Below are positions 24,574 to 33,305 of a stretch of 64,000 bases of DNA, piece after piece. The position numbers and the translations under genes are program-made. The notes below the pieces were generated by a model. It did not search any database. It had not been told where the DNA came from and was given only the letters and a program-made list of their open reading frames with translations. Origin of the DNA: a virus; the IMG/VR virus record IMGVR_UViG_3300036886_000243, positions 27,509 to 91,508 of that record; one strand, written 5' to 3'. The number at the start of each line of letters is the position of its first letter. The stretch's first letter is position 1.

Positions 24574-24833
24574 TGAAAGCTGGCGATATTACTTACAGAA
24601 AAGATAAAGAAGTACCTGGTGAATTTTGGCACATAGCCACTGACAGCTTTAACATTCTACGTTTTACATCTTTAGAACCAAACAGATTCTTATATTCTAT
24701 GCCAAGCGGATCTTATCCATCAGCTCGTTTTATTGCTGGTCGCTTTGTCAAAAATCCAGATCTACACAGAAAGAGAATAATAAAAGCTATCTTCAAAGCA
24801 AAAGTGTTTCAAGAGCATTCAGCTATGAGGTAA
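24573..24833 (+). CDS. Hypothetical protein, 86 aa (C-terminal helix family)
   Basis: Starts in TAATG with the previous gene. A beta-rich first part (GEFWHIATDSFNILRFTS) is followed by KRIIKAIFKAKVF, the C-terminal motif shared with the genes at 23218, 32786, 41296 and 41565. Function unknown. Confidence 0.6.
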   Translation: MKAGDITYRKDKEVPGEFWHIATDSFNILRFTSLEPNRFLYSMPSGSYPSARFIAGRFVKNPDLHRKRIIKAIFKAKVFQEHSAMR

Positions 24834-24851
24834 ACAGCATATTTCTATTGT

Positions 24852-25202
24852 ATGATCAAGTCACTAAAAAACGCTTGGTTTGGCTTAAGGTATACTTGGG
24901 CTACTCAAAGAAACCTCCGTGTCCAACTCATTATACTTTTCTTAGTAATAATTGCAGGATTTATATTTAGCATCACACCTATCGAGTGGATTTTTGTAAT
25001 GTCAGCTGGTTTTATGGTGATTGGTGCCGAAGTAGCAAACACTAGCGTGGAAAGACTAGTCGACCTTATAGAACCCAAAAGAAATATCAATTGTAAGCTT
25101 GTCAAAGACATTACTGCAGGACTCGTAATGATCGTTTGCGTTTACGCAGCAATAGTAGGAGGCATAGTCTTTATTCCAAAGCTGGTTGCTTTATTACTAT
25201 GA
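24852..25202 (+). CDS. dgkA: Prokaryotic diacylglycerol/undecaprenol kinase (DgkA family), 116 aa
   Basis: QRNLRVQLIILFLVIIAGF, then VIGAEVANTSVERLVDLIEP and CKLVKDITAGLVMIV match the family signature (N-terminal RN.R.h, E..NT..E..vDl, KD..Ag.v), with three transmembrane helices and the usual length. The enzyme phosphorylates a membrane lipid, diacylglycerol in Gram-negatives or undecaprenol in Gram-positives. The catalytic Glu, NT and KD groups are all present. A phage copy is unusual and may adjust lipid or cell-wall carrier supply during infection. Confidence 0.85.
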   Translation: MIKSLKNAWFGLRYTWATQRNLRVQLIILFLVIIAGFIFSITPIEWIFVMSAGFMVIGAEVANTSVERLVDLIEPKRNINCKLVKDITAGLVMIVCVYAAIVGGIVFIPKLVALLL

Positions 25203-25236
25203 GCATAGTTATTATTCACATTGAAAAGGTTGTCTC

Positions 25237-25734
25237 ATGGCAAGAAAAGAAACATTCCGAGAGGAGTGTAATCTTCTAATAGAAGAAGTTCGTTTGTTAA
25301 CGAATCTTTACAAAAATAAATATCTAAAAGACTGGAGTAAAAAATTAGCTGGTAAAGTTCTCTCTGATAGATTATGGAGATTCAAATCATCAGCCTATTG
25401 CGGTCTTATATCATTGAGCGCTTCGAAGTGGCCCGCTAAGGATAGGGTATTGGATCATGCTCTTGGGCGACTCAATAGCAGTCTTCAAATTGTGAAGATG
25501 ATTGAAGCCAATGACGACACAAGAAATATCATAGCTTTTATGCGTAGAGCCGTTTCTACTATTCGTGTAACAAAAGACGAAAATATGTTATTGAAGAAGT
25601 CTCAGAGGCATGGGCTCATGACTCTCAAAAATTATGAATCTGTTTGTGGTAAATTGTATTGGTTAGAAAAGAGCGCTCGTAAACATAAAATTCGTTTAGC
25701 CACAGCAAGAGAAAAAAGAAAATTATTTGGTTAA
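25237..25734 (+). CDS. Hypothetical helical basic protein, 165 aa
   Basis: All-helical, very basic (pattern KNKYLKDWSKKLAGKVL; KSARKHKIRLATAREKRK). No motif recognised. It could bind nucleic acid or act as an internal protein; neither is supported beyond charge. Confidence 0.5.
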   Translation: MARKETFREECNLLIEEVRLLTNLYKNKYLKDWSKKLAGKVLSDRLWRFKSSAYCGLISLSASKWPAKDRVLDHALGRLNSSLQIVKMIEANDDTRNIIAFMRRAVSTIRVTKDENMLLKKSQRHGLMTLKNYESVCGKLYWLEKSARKHKIRLATAREKRKLFG

Positions 25735-25742
25735 GCATAGTT

Positions 25743-25752
25743 CAAGATAATA
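25743..25752 (+). promoter_or_regulatory. Putative late promoter motif CAAGATAATA
   Basis: Nine of ten bases of the CAAGATAAYT consensus, 2 bases before ATG 25755. Another copy with virtually no leader. Confidence 0.45.
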
Positions 25753-25754
25753 TC

Positions 25755-26147
25755 ATGAAAGTATTTGTTTTAGAAGATGACGAGAATAGACTATCAGTGT
25801 TCCACAGAGAAATTCCAAGAATTTTTCCAAATTGTGAATATTATTTTTCAATAAGCGCTTCAGGCGCTAAGGCTATTTTGGCTCAACATAAAGTGTTTGA
25901 CTTGATTTGTCTTGATCACGACTTAGGCGGTCAAATCTTCGTAAATTCTTCAATGGAGAATACAGGATATCAGGTAGCTAAGTTCATACGGCAAAACGGC
26001 ATAAAAAGCCGATTTCTTATTTGCCATAGTTTAAATCCTGTAGGAACAGAGAATATTGTAAACGTTTTCCCAGGATGCTTCCGTGTACCATTTCCAACTT
26101 TAATGTCTTACTTACGCTTGTTAGCACAGGAGCTTAAAAATGAATAA
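25755..26147 (+). CDS. Receiver-like protein of the cyclic-phosphate-processing (cREC) type, 130 aa
   Basis: MKVFVLEDDENRLSVF places two acidic residues after strand 1, and ICLDHDLGG (Asp54, His55, Asp56) follows strand 3, then NTGYQVAKFI. The LDHDLGG...TGY pattern is that of the stand-alone cyclic-phosphate processing receiver domains seen in phages and bacteria. No output domain is attached. It may act on RNA or nucleotide ends; that is inference from the family. Confidence 0.65.
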   Translation: MKVFVLEDDENRLSVFHREIPRIFPNCEYYFSISASGAKAILAQHKVFDLICLDHDLGGQIFVNSSMENTGYQVAKFIRQNGIKSRFLICHSLNPVGTENIVNVFPGCFRVPFPTLMSYLRLLAQELKNE

Positions 26148-26391
26148 AAGCATAGAATACTATATGACTCTCAACTACGAAGTCAAGACTGAAAAGATAC
26201 CAACCGAAGAAGGTGGCGGATGGACTGCTTGGATTCCTTTGTTAGGTGAATATTTTTGCGTAGGTGATGGCGATACCGAGGAAGAGGCAATAAAGGATTT
26301 AATGAAGTGGAGGGCTGAGTGCTTCAAGATTCTCATTCAACAGGGAATACATATTCCTGAACCAGGGGGCAAAAATCTTGAAGATAATTAG
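26140..26391 (+). CDS. Orphan HicB-like protein, 83 aa
   Basis: WTAWIPLLGEYFCVGDGDTEEEAIKDL followed by LIQQGIHIPEP fits the HicB fold (short beta strands, acidic GDT..EA turn, IPxP end). No HicA-sized double-stranded-RNA-binding gene lies beside it, so if it is an antitoxin it could act against a host HicA. It overlaps the receiver-like gene by 8 bases. Confidence 0.65.
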   Translation: MNKSIEYYMTLNYEVKTEKIPTEEGGGWTAWIPLLGEYFCVGDGDTEEEAIKDLMKWRAECFKILIQQGIHIPEPGGKNLEDN

Positions 26392-27094
26392 CGCGCATGA
26401 CACTAAGATCGCTCAATTAGATTGCTCGTGTTGCAGCGACAATGAACATATAATAATTACTAAAACTAAAAACTGGGACCCCATCTGGGATCCGGAAGAT
26501 TATTGTTTTACATTCGAATTTATAGACAAAGATGAATACAAATCTCTTTGGCAAAGAATTAAAAGGGCTGTCTGGTATTTAAAAACTAAAGAAGGTAATC
26601 AACAGAACAGTGTCATGGTAGAGATCAGGGAGTTGAAGGAATTCTATAAATTACTCTATGAAGAGTCAAAAACATTCTTGGACCCTTCTCAATATCTTTT
26701 GATAAACGAACCAGTACCACCAAAAATTCGCAAAGAGTATGGAAACTGGAAGCCAAACGATATGCCGCCGAAAATGTATGATGCTTACCTTTTTGAAACT
26801 GTAGATTTTGCTTTTGGTTTTTTTGGCGACGAAAGAGAAGGCTTATCGGCTGATCAAATGGACATTGATACTTTCATTTTTGATTTCAAGAAAGAAAAGT
26901 ATTCATGGGAACGCCAACAAATTTGGGGTTGGTTACGTTGGGGTTATAAGAGCGGCATTGAACACCATGAAATTTGCATCAATAAGTATCAACTGATCAA
27001 CTTATTAGCTGCAATGAGTTGGTGCATTAAAAGTCACAGAGAAGATGCTAAGGATAAATACGGTCCAAAATATATCCAGCTGGAGATACTATGA
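26378..27094 (+). CDS. Hypothetical protein with internally duplicated domain, 238 aa
   Basis: Starts at TTG 26378, overlapping the HicB-like gene by 14 bases. The first half (CSCCSDNEHIIITK, WDPEDYCFTFEF, SLWQRIKRAVWYL) is echoed in the second half (YLFETVDFAFGFF, IDTFIFDFKKEKYSW, RQQIWGWLRWGY). The SLWxRIKxAWxxL pattern is familiar from phage proteins of unknown function. The start codon choice depends on the lack of an in-frame ATG. Confidence 0.55.
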   Translation: MKIISAHDTKIAQLDCSCCSDNEHIIITKTKNWDPIWDPEDYCFTFEFIDKDEYKSLWQRIKRAVWYLKTKEGNQQNSVMVEIRELKEFYKLLYEESKTFLDPSQYLLINEPVPPKIRKEYGNWKPNDMPPKMYDAYLFETVDFAFGFFGDEREGLSADQMDIDTFIFDFKKEKYSWERQQIWGWLRWGYKSGIEHHEICINKYQLINLLAAMSWCIKSHREDAKDKYGPKYIQLEIL

Positions 27095-27375
27095 CGTTTG
27101 TAGAAAAATGTGTCAACGGATTGGTTAAGCTCGAGGAAGTTGACGACTATGTTGAAGAGTGGCATAGAAATTCTGAGCATCACCACGAGTCTTTAAGAGA
27201 GTTCTTAGGAATGACCCAGAAAGAATTTGGTCGTTGGCTCAGAGAAGCAGAAGCTTTGCGTGAAATAATAAAAGAACATAAAATTCGAGAGGAGCCGTAC
27301 TTAACGACGGAGCGAGGAAGAACAAGAGTAGACGGAATAACTCCCCTCGATAAAATTGGGGACAACCCCGACTAA
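27091..27375 (+). CDS. Hypothetical phage protein of the short YVEEWH/SLREFLGMT type, 94 aa
   Basis: DDYVEEWHRNSEHHHESLREF followed by LGMTQKEFGRWLREAE is a pattern common in small prophage proteins of unknown function. ATGA overlap with the previous gene. Helical; no enzyme motif. Confidence 0.6.
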   Translation: MTFVEKCVNGLVKLEEVDDYVEEWHRNSEHHHESLREFLGMTQKEFGRWLREAEALREIIKEHKIREEPYLTTERGRTRVDGITPLDKIGDNPD

Positions 27376-27421
27376 ACGGAACTCATATAAATGATAATCT
27401 ACAGGAGGAAATATAGAAATT

Positions 27422-29226
27422 ATGGCACGAGTAATTGGAATTGATCTTGGAACCTCAAACTCAGCAGCAGCTGTTATGGAGGGTGATCGCCCGGTAATAA
27501 TCCCCTCAGCCGAAGGAGCCGGAGTTTCTTCAGGTAAGGCATTTCCATCATTTGTGGCCTTCACCAAAGAAGGAGATCGTTTAGTTGGTGAGCCCGCTAA
27601 AAGGCAGGCCGCCATTAACCCAGATGGTACTATTTACGCTGCAAAGCGAAAGATGGGAAGTGATCATAAGTTTAAAGTTTTTGGTAAAGATTATAGCCCT
27701 CAGCAAATCTCGGCGAAAGTGTTGAGGAAGTAGTCATTACATGCCCAGCTTACTTTGACGACAATCAACGTACAGCTACTAAAGACGCAGGCGAAATAGC
27801 CGGCCTGAAAGTTCTCCGTATTATTAATGAGCCCACTGCAGCGTGCCTTGCTTACGGTCTAGAAAAAGCAGGCAAAGAGCTTAAGATCCTCGTCTTTGAT
27901 TTTGGTGGTGGAACTCTTGACGTCACCATTATGGAGATGTGGAAAGAAGGCGGCTTCAAGGTCATTTCCACTAGCGGCGACACCCAACTAGGTGGTACCG
28001 ATATGGACAACGTTTTTGTAGATTACGTTGAAAAAGAATTCATGCGACAGACTGGTATCGATCTCAAAAAAGATACCATGGCTACACAACGAGTAAGAGA
28101 AGCAGTAGAGAAAGCCAAGGTAGAACTTTCTAGTACTCTCACTACCGACATTAGTCTACCTTTCATTACAGCCGACAATACTGGCCCTAAGCACCTTACA
28201 ATGAACATAAACAGAGCAAAGCTTGATGAACTCATTGAGCCCATTGTGCAACGCTGTAGGGCACCGCTAATGACTGCTTTACGTGATGCAAGGGCCGCCT
28301 TCCAAAAAGATGGTGCTCAATTCAGCGAAAATGGTGCCGAGATTGACAAAATTATCATGGTAGGTGGTCCCACTCGTATGCCAATCGTTCAGAAGTTTGT
28401 CGAGGACTTCTTCGGCAAGAAAATTGAACGCGGCGTAGACCCAATGGAATGTGTAGCACTAGGCGCAGCTGTTCAGGCTGCCATTATCAAAGGCGACGTC
28501 AAGGATATTCTACTTCTCGATGTTACCCCACTTTCACTTGGTATTGAAACACTGGGCGCCGTAAACACTAAGCTCATTGATCGCAATACTACAATTCCCA
28601 CACGAAAGAGCCAGATATTTTCTACTGCAGCTGAAAATCAAACAGAAGTTACTGTTCGAGTGCTTCAAGGCGAGCGTCAAATGGCTAACGACAACGTAGA
28701 GCTTGGTCGATTCAATCTGGTAGGTATCCCAGCAGCTCCGCGAGGCGTCCCTCAAATTGAAGTAGCCTTTGACATAGATGCTAACGGTATTGTAAGCGTT
28801 ACAGCTAAAGATCTTGGTACCAACAAGCAACAGTCTATCAAGATCACTGCACCAAAAAAGCTCTCCAAGGAAGAAATTGAGAAGATGGTTCGGCAAGCTG
28901 AACAATTTGCCTCAGATGATGCTAAGCGCAAAGAAGAAGTAGAGTCTACTAATCAAGCTGATGCCCTTGCCTACTCAGTAGAAAAATCACTTAAAGATTT
29001 CGGCGACAAAATAAGTCAGACTGAACGAGCCGACATTGAATCTAAGCTTAATGACTTAAAGACGGCTATCAAAGACAAGAATCTTGATAGGATCAAAAAG
29101 GCCTCAGAAGATTTGACTACAGCAGCGCATAAATTAGCTGAAGTAGTTTATCAGCAAAAACCTGGACAGCAACCAAAAAATAAGAAAGAGGGTGACGACG
29201 TTATAGACGCCGAGTTCCATGAATGA
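27422..29226 (+). pseudogene. dnaK: Hsp70 chaperone DnaK, interrupted by a frameshift/deletion
   Basis: Reads [19 protein letters not shown] at the start, [15 protein letters not shown] and [12 protein letters not shown] in the middle, and [10 protein letters not shown] at the end, all hallmarks of DnaK. Total span about 600 codons. The first frame stops at TAG 27731; the second is open from 27697 and carries [17 protein letters not shown]. Between QISAKVLRK and LGESVEE about nine family residues are missing, and the same bases 27706-27730 read sensibly in both frames, so a short deletion between similar sequences (real or from assembly) is the simplest explanation. The good ribosome binding site (CAGGAGGAAA) and intact ATPase motifs argue for recent breakage. 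A phage dnaK is itself rare. Confidence 0.85.
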
Positions 29227-29669
29227 AATTGATGATAGTGGGTGAAAGTCCTAGTAAAACGCGGCCAGATGGAATGCAAGAGGTAGCGTTCTCTGGCCGC
29301 ACTTCCCATATTCTTTGGGATGAACTTGCAAAGTATGGTATCACTCGTGAGAACTGCTATGTCACAAATATCATCACAGATCATATTGAGTGGAAAAATA
29401 TAACTGATGAAATTGCCAAATGCAATCATGACCGACTTGAAAAAGAAATACAAGAACAGAAACCACACGTTATCTTAGCAGTTGGGGCTAAAGCACGCGA
29501 GTGGTTTGGTAGAGGAAAATCATATGATGGTTTCCTACTCCATAGCAAGCTTTACAATTGTTGGATAACAGCTTGCGTCCATCCAGCGGCCGTAGCCAGG
29601 AACCCACAACTGAAAAATGAATTCATAGATTGTATCTACGTTTTATCGGAGGTTCTAAACTTAGTATGA
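29223..29669 (+). CDS. Uracil-DNA glycosylase superfamily protein, 148 aa
   Basis: [13 protein letters not shown] is motif 1 (GExPG/S-type) and [11 protein letters not shown] is motif 2 (HPSxxxR-type) of the UDG superfamily, with [10 protein letters not shown] between. The size suits the small family-4-like enzymes, though the iron-sulphur cysteines are not apparent. It excises uracil or a damaged base from DNA. ATGA overlap with the dnaK tail. Confidence 0.75.
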   Translation: MKLMIVGESPSKTRPDGMQEVAFSGRTSHILWDELAKYGITRENCYVTNIITDHIEWKNITDEIAKCNHDRLEKEIQEQKPHVILAVGAKAREWFGRGKSYDGFLLHSKLYNCWITACVHPAAVARNPQLKNEFIDCIYVLSEVLNLV

Positions 29670-29679
29670 CAAGATAATT
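29670..29679 (+). promoter_or_regulatory. Putative late promoter motif CAAGATAATT
   Basis: Exact motif, overlapping the stop of the previous gene; ATG 29697 is 17 bases downstream with a GAAGG SD. Confidence 0.5.
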
Positions 29680-29696
29680 AGTGAAGGTATCTAACT

Positions 29697-29960
29697 ATGA
29701 ACTTACAAGAATTCATGCTTGAATTAGCAGGCAGCAAAGGTGATACTATAAAACTTGATGAATTATTAACATCAAAGGTAGAAGGCATCCAAGTAGTTGA
29801 AGATATGGATGATGGAATTAGGCTCTTAGTTGAAGAGCCAAAAAACATAACAACTATAAAAGAAAGAATAGTAGAAGTCTTAGATAAAGCTGGTTATGAT
29901 GAATACAAAATTACTATAGAAAAGGATGGGCCAGTTAGGCATATTTTTATAGAAGTATAG
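29697..29960 (+). CDS. Hypothetical protein, 87 aa
   Basis: Acidic alpha/beta protein (VEGIQVVEDMDDGIRLLVEE). Opens MNLQEFMLELAG, similar to the N-terminal helices listed as possible capsid-targeting sequences. No family recognised. Confidence 0.5.
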   Translation: MNLQEFMLELAGSKGDTIKLDELLTSKVEGIQVVEDMDDGIRLLVEEPKNITTIKERIVEVLDKAGYDEYKITIEKDGPVRHIFIEV

Positions 29961-29974
29961 AGGTCCAAAATAAT

Positions 29975-30433
29975 ATGAAGTTGAGTAAGCTATTAAGTAA
30001 TGTCTTAGACGGACAAAAATTAGTCGACAATCTACCCGATAAAAATGAAGAAGCAAAACCTCCAGTACAAGAAGAGGAGATAATAACAAAGAAATCCAAG
30101 ACAATAGAAACACCATCTGAACTTGAGCCTAAAGTAAAAGCTAAATCAACTAAAGTGAAGAAAACACCTGCTCCTGTTGCTGCACCAGTACCAGAACTTC
30201 CTACGCCAATTACGCCTGAAGCTAAACAGAAACATGATGAAGAAATTGCTGCAAAGATTAAAGCTCAGATTAAGAAGTCAACTAAGCCGGTAGAGCCGCC
30301 TGCCAGAACTATGAGCGTACCCGATTTTGCAAAGATAAGAGAGTTGACAAAGCAAGCTAAAAAGCCCGCTCCTCCTGTACAAGAAACTGCTGTTGAAAAA
30401 ACACCAATTAAAACAGACACTCCAAAAACTTAA
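29975..30433 (+). CDS. Lys/Pro/Glu-rich disordered protein, 152 aa
   Basis: Starts MKLSKLLSNVLDGQK, an N-terminal helix like that of the MazF-like gene and of several head-block genes, followed by a low-complexity linker (TKVKKTPAPVAAPVPELPTP). Such a layout suits an internal head protein. The 3' end overlaps the HNH gene by 41 bases. Confidence 0.5.
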   Translation: MKLSKLLSNVLDGQKLVDNLPDKNEEAKPPVQEEEIITKKSKTIETPSELEPKVKAKSTKVKKTPAPVAAPVPELPTPITPEAKQKHDEEIAAKIKAQIKKSTKPVEPPARTMSVPDFAKIRELTKQAKKPAPPVQETAVEKTPIKTDTPKT

Positions 30434-30941
30434 TATAGCTTTATATGACAAACAAGAGGAAAGGGTTCTTGAAAATGGCATATTTGAATTAACTGAGTTC
30501 ATTGAAGACAATATAACCGAAGAAGAGCTAATAAAACAGTTTGAGTTAATAAGATTCAAAAATCTCATCCAAGATTTTGAAACCAAAGATCCGAAAGAAT
30601 TTTATCGCCAACACAAAAGAACATTAGAGACAGACAAAGCCAAACAGATTGTTTTTTGTAAAGAGTTTGTGATTAATGATTTCACAGCCTTTAAAAAAAG
30701 CTTAGTAGAGGTGTATCCTGATGCTTTTTATGATGAGAGTCTAAGACACTTAATTTTAGAAGAACAGGATAACAGATGCCGCTTATGTCACAAGGATATT
30801 TCTTGGAGTGAGCCGCATTTACACCACGTGAATTACAACAAGCAAGACTGTGAAAGAAAGAATCTAGTTTTCTTATGCCCGCGGTGTCATAGTAAAACGA
30901 ACCGTAACAGAGAATACTGGATGAGTGTGTTAATATCTTAA
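30393..30941 (+). CDS. HNH endonuclease, 182 aa
   Basis: C-terminal HNH core: CRLCHKDISWSEPHLHHVNY, then LVFLCPRCHSKTNRN, with two CxxC pairs for zinc. The N-terminal 110 residues are helical and charged. Stand-alone HNH genes of this type in T4-like phages are usually mobile elements that cut related genomes. It overlaps the gene upstream, as newly inserted genes often do. Confidence 0.7.
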   Translation: MKKHQLKQTLQKLNIALYDKQEERVLENGIFELTEFIEDNITEEELIKQFELIRFKNLIQDFETKDPKEFYRQHKRTLETDKAKQIVFCKEFVINDFTAFKKSLVEVYPDAFYDESLRHLILEEQDNRCRLCHKDISWSEPHLHHVNYNKQDCERKNLVFLCPRCHSKTNRNREYWMSVLIS

Positions 30942-30956
30942 AATGTTGGAGTCAAT

Positions 30957-31910
30957 ATGTCTCTCGTTTGTATTTTGGATAAGACAACTAAAAATGAAAA
31001 GAGTGTTGAGTTAATAAAATCTAACGATATAGTCATTTTCATTTGTGATATTTGTTTTCGCAAATCCCAACGACAATATAGAAAAACTAAATATGGCTTG
31101 AAGCCTACTTGTCAAGAGTGTCTGACTAAACAAAAGTGGTTAAACAACTACAGTGTAGATAATCCATTCAAATATGGACCCATAATAGAGCGAGTTAAAA
31201 AAGCCGATAGATCTGAAAAAGTCCAACAAAAGAAGAGACTAACCTGTTTAAAGAAATATGGTGTAGACAATGTAAATAAGCTCAGCTCGACAAGAAGCAA
31301 AATAGATCGAACTAATTTAAAGAAATACGGCTCGAAGTTTCCTACACAGACGGATGCAATAAAAAATAGAACAAAACAAACTTGCTTAAAAAAGTATGGT
31401 GTTGAAAGCCATAACCAAGTTGAGTCAGTAAAAGTCACCAAACAAAAGGTTTGTTTAGAAAAATATGGCGTAGATAACGTAAGTCAAATTAGTGCAGTAA
31501 AAAATAAGAAATACCTAACTCATAAAAAGAATAATAGTTTCAATATATCTAAACCAGAAAGAGTCGCTGAATCAGCTTTGAGAGCTATATGTTCAGATTT
31601 GATTTGCCAACACAAGGAAGATAGATATCCATTTTCTTGTGATTTTTATTCTCCGACCAAAGATTTATTTATAGAATGTAATTTTCATTGGGCACACGGT
31701 AAAAAACCATTTGATTCCAACGATATGATCGACCTAGCAAAGTTAGGATATTGGCAAGAAAAATCTAAGAATTCTAAGTTCTATAAGCACGCTATAAAAA
31801 CTTGGACAGTAAGTGATCTAGAAAAAAGAAATATCGCTGCTAAGAATAATCTCAACTATTTGGTATTTTGGTCTTTGAAAGATTTATTAAAGTACTGCGA
31901 GGTAAAATGA
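30957..31910 (+). CDS. Putative EDxHD-type homing endonuclease with DNA-binding repeats, 317 aa
   Basis: A zinc-knuckle N terminus (CDICFRKSQ.., CQECL) is followed by five copies of a roughly 24-residue repeat with core KKYGVDNV at residues about 64-190. The C-terminal 120 residues (FIECNFHWAHGKKPFD; KTWTVSDLEKRN) look like the Vsr-related EDxHD nuclease fold of free-standing phage homing enzymes. TTGGAG precedes the ATG. The repeats probably track the DNA target. Confidence 0.65.
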   Translation: MSLVCILDKTTKNEKSVELIKSNDIVIFICDICFRKSQRQYRKTKYGLKPTCQECLTKQKWLNNYSVDNPFKYGPIIERVKKADRSEKVQQKKRLTCLKKYGVDNVNKLSSTRSKIDRTNLKKYGSKFPTQTDAIKNRTKQTCLKKYGVESHNQVESVKVTKQKVCLEKYGVDNVSQISAVKNKKYLTHKKNNSFNISKPERVAESALRAICSDLICQHKEDRYPFSCDFYSPTKDLFIECNFHWAHGKKPFDSNDMIDLAKLGYWQEKSKNSKFYKHAIKTWTVSDLEKRNIAAKNNLNYLVFWSLKDLLKYCEVK

Positions 31911-32782
31911 ATAAACATGTTGTTTCTACAAATGAAAATATAAATTGGCCCAGAGGGTTTACAATTTTAGATAATCGGATCCATGATGAGCTTCAAAGAT
32001 ATCTTAGGCCGTCTTCGTTTTGTATCTGGTGCCAATATCTTAGGTTTTGGGGTAGTGATAAAAAGAAAGCTTATCCAAGTTTATCCTATTTAAGTAATGT
32101 GACTGGTCTCGCTGAAAGAACAATCCGTAGTTGTAATACGGAACTTGTCGATAAGAAATTCCTAAAAAAGAAATCGGGTAGTTCTAACTCTTCAAATATT
32201 TACTACTATGTTCCTATTGATAAGATTCTTAAATACTACAAAGATGGGACTGAACCAGAAGCTGATAAAGAGAGCGTAAGTGAAACACAAGATATCAATG
32301 ACCTCTTGAAAGATGTAGCCAAAGGTAATCAAATATCAGCAGCATTATTCATAAAAGATTTTGAAGATGGTCATGGTGGACAATACAACCTTAACGACAA
32401 GGATATAGAGGCTCTTAACCAAAATTCAACTCAGCTAAGTCCTAAGCTTATAGACATTTTCTTCAAGACTAAGAACCCTTATATCGCAAACTCCGATCAC
32501 ACCATGTATTTCTTTTTCCGTCCGAAGACACAACAAGTATTAAAAGCTGAGTTTTTTAAGAGCGACATAGGACGCTGGACTAATCAAGCTGAAAGAGCAT
32601 GGGCTGGTATAATGCCAGTCCTAAGTAATCCACAGACACCTGAGCTCAAGACTACAATTCTCAATGATCTAAATACTTTCATTAAAACTTACGTAAAATT
32701 CAATCGCGGCAATTCAAGTAGAGATGCCTTTGTTTACAAATACTTAGAGCAAAAGATTGAGGCCTTCTTGAAAGATAAATAG
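31907..32782 (+). CDS. Helix-turn-helix replication/transcription protein, 291 aa
   Basis: AYPSLSYLSNVTGLAERTIRS is a classic helix-turn-helix (replication initiator/DnaD-like type) at residues about 58-78, followed by a wing (LVDKKFLKKKSG). The N terminus is WPRGFTILDNRIHDEL. The C-terminal 170 residues are helical. Start in ATGA overlap with the endonuclease. Likely binds DNA; its role in replication or regulation is not shown. Confidence 0.6.
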   Translation: MNKHVVSTNENINWPRGFTILDNRIHDELQRYLRPSSFCIWCQYLRFWGSDKKKAYPSLSYLSNVTGLAERTIRSCNTELVDKKFLKKKSGSSNSSNIYYYVPIDKILKYYKDGTEPEADKESVSETQDINDLLKDVAKGNQISAALFIKDFEDGHGGQYNLNDKDIEALNQNSTQLSPKLIDIFFKTKNPYIANSDHTMYFFFRPKTQQVLKAEFFKSDIGRWTNQAERAWAGIMPVLSNPQTPELKTTILNDLNTFIKTYVKFNRGNSSRDAFVYKYLEQKIEAFLKDK

Positions 32783-32785
32783 ACT

Positions 32786-33019
32786 ATGATCTTATATCGT
32801 TCTTCTAAAGGAGCTGTGCCTGGGGCATGGTTTATACCTATTTCTCGGCAAGGTAATTGGTACTCTTGGCTATCAATCACTAAGCGCGACGAACTCTTCC
32901 TAGAAGAAATTAAAATTAACGGTTCTCATATATCAGGCGGCAACTCAGCAACTAAAGGTGACTTGAGACGTCTCGTCAGATATCTTTTTTATTTGGATTT
33001 GAAGTATGAAGCAACTTAA
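32786..33019 (+). CDS. Hypothetical protein, 77 aa (C-terminal helix family)
   Basis: Opens MILYRSSKGAVPGAWFIPIS, similar to the first strands of related small proteins, and ends RRLVRYLFYLDLKYEA. The C-terminal motif is shared with the genes at 23218, 24573, 41296 and 41565. Confidence 0.6.
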   Translation: MILYRSSKGAVPGAWFIPISRQGNWYSWLSITKRDELFLEEIKINGSHISGGNSATKGDLRRLVRYLFYLDLKYEAT

Positions 33020-33293
33020 AGTTGGTGATAAAGTTTGGTGGGCGTGGTTTAAATATGGAGATAATGTCTTTGGCCGCGTTGAGATATTCGACTTCGCTAA
33101 AGATGTATCACCGACTCACTACATATTGAAACCAATCAAAATCTATTTTGACGAAGCTTTTTCTGCTGAGAATGGCGTTCCTTTAAAGGGCGTCGCTATA
33201 GAACGTAAGCACTTATTCACTGATGAAGAGTTCAATCACCTCAAAGCAAAACCTCATCTCATTATATCTATTTTTCATTACAGATGGGATTAA
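33006..33293 (+). CDS. Hypothetical protein, 95 aa (possible C-terminal helix family member)
   Basis: Overlaps the preceding gene by 14 bases. MKQLKVGDKVWWAWFKYGDN looks like a small SH3-like barrel, and the protein ends HLIISIFHYRWD. The terminal hydrophobic-IF pattern resembles the small-protein family. Function unknown. Confidence 0.55.
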   Translation: MKQLKVGDKVWWAWFKYGDNVFGRVEIFDFAKDVSPTHYILKPIKIYFDEAFSAENGVPLKGVAIERKHLFTDEEFNHLKAKPHLIISIFHYRWD

Positions 33294-33295
33294 CA

Positions 33296-33305
33296 CAAGA
33301 TAACT
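33296..33305 (+). promoter_or_regulatory. Putative late promoter motif CAAGATAACT
   Basis: Exact motif directly after the stop of the preceding gene. The 115-base non-coding leader at 33306-33420 follows. Confidence 0.5.

Noticed and set aside
27700-27935. Programmed frameshift in dnaK
   Set aside because: No slippery heptamer is seen, and a simple frame change would still leave about nine conserved residues missing, so a deletion is a better explanation.
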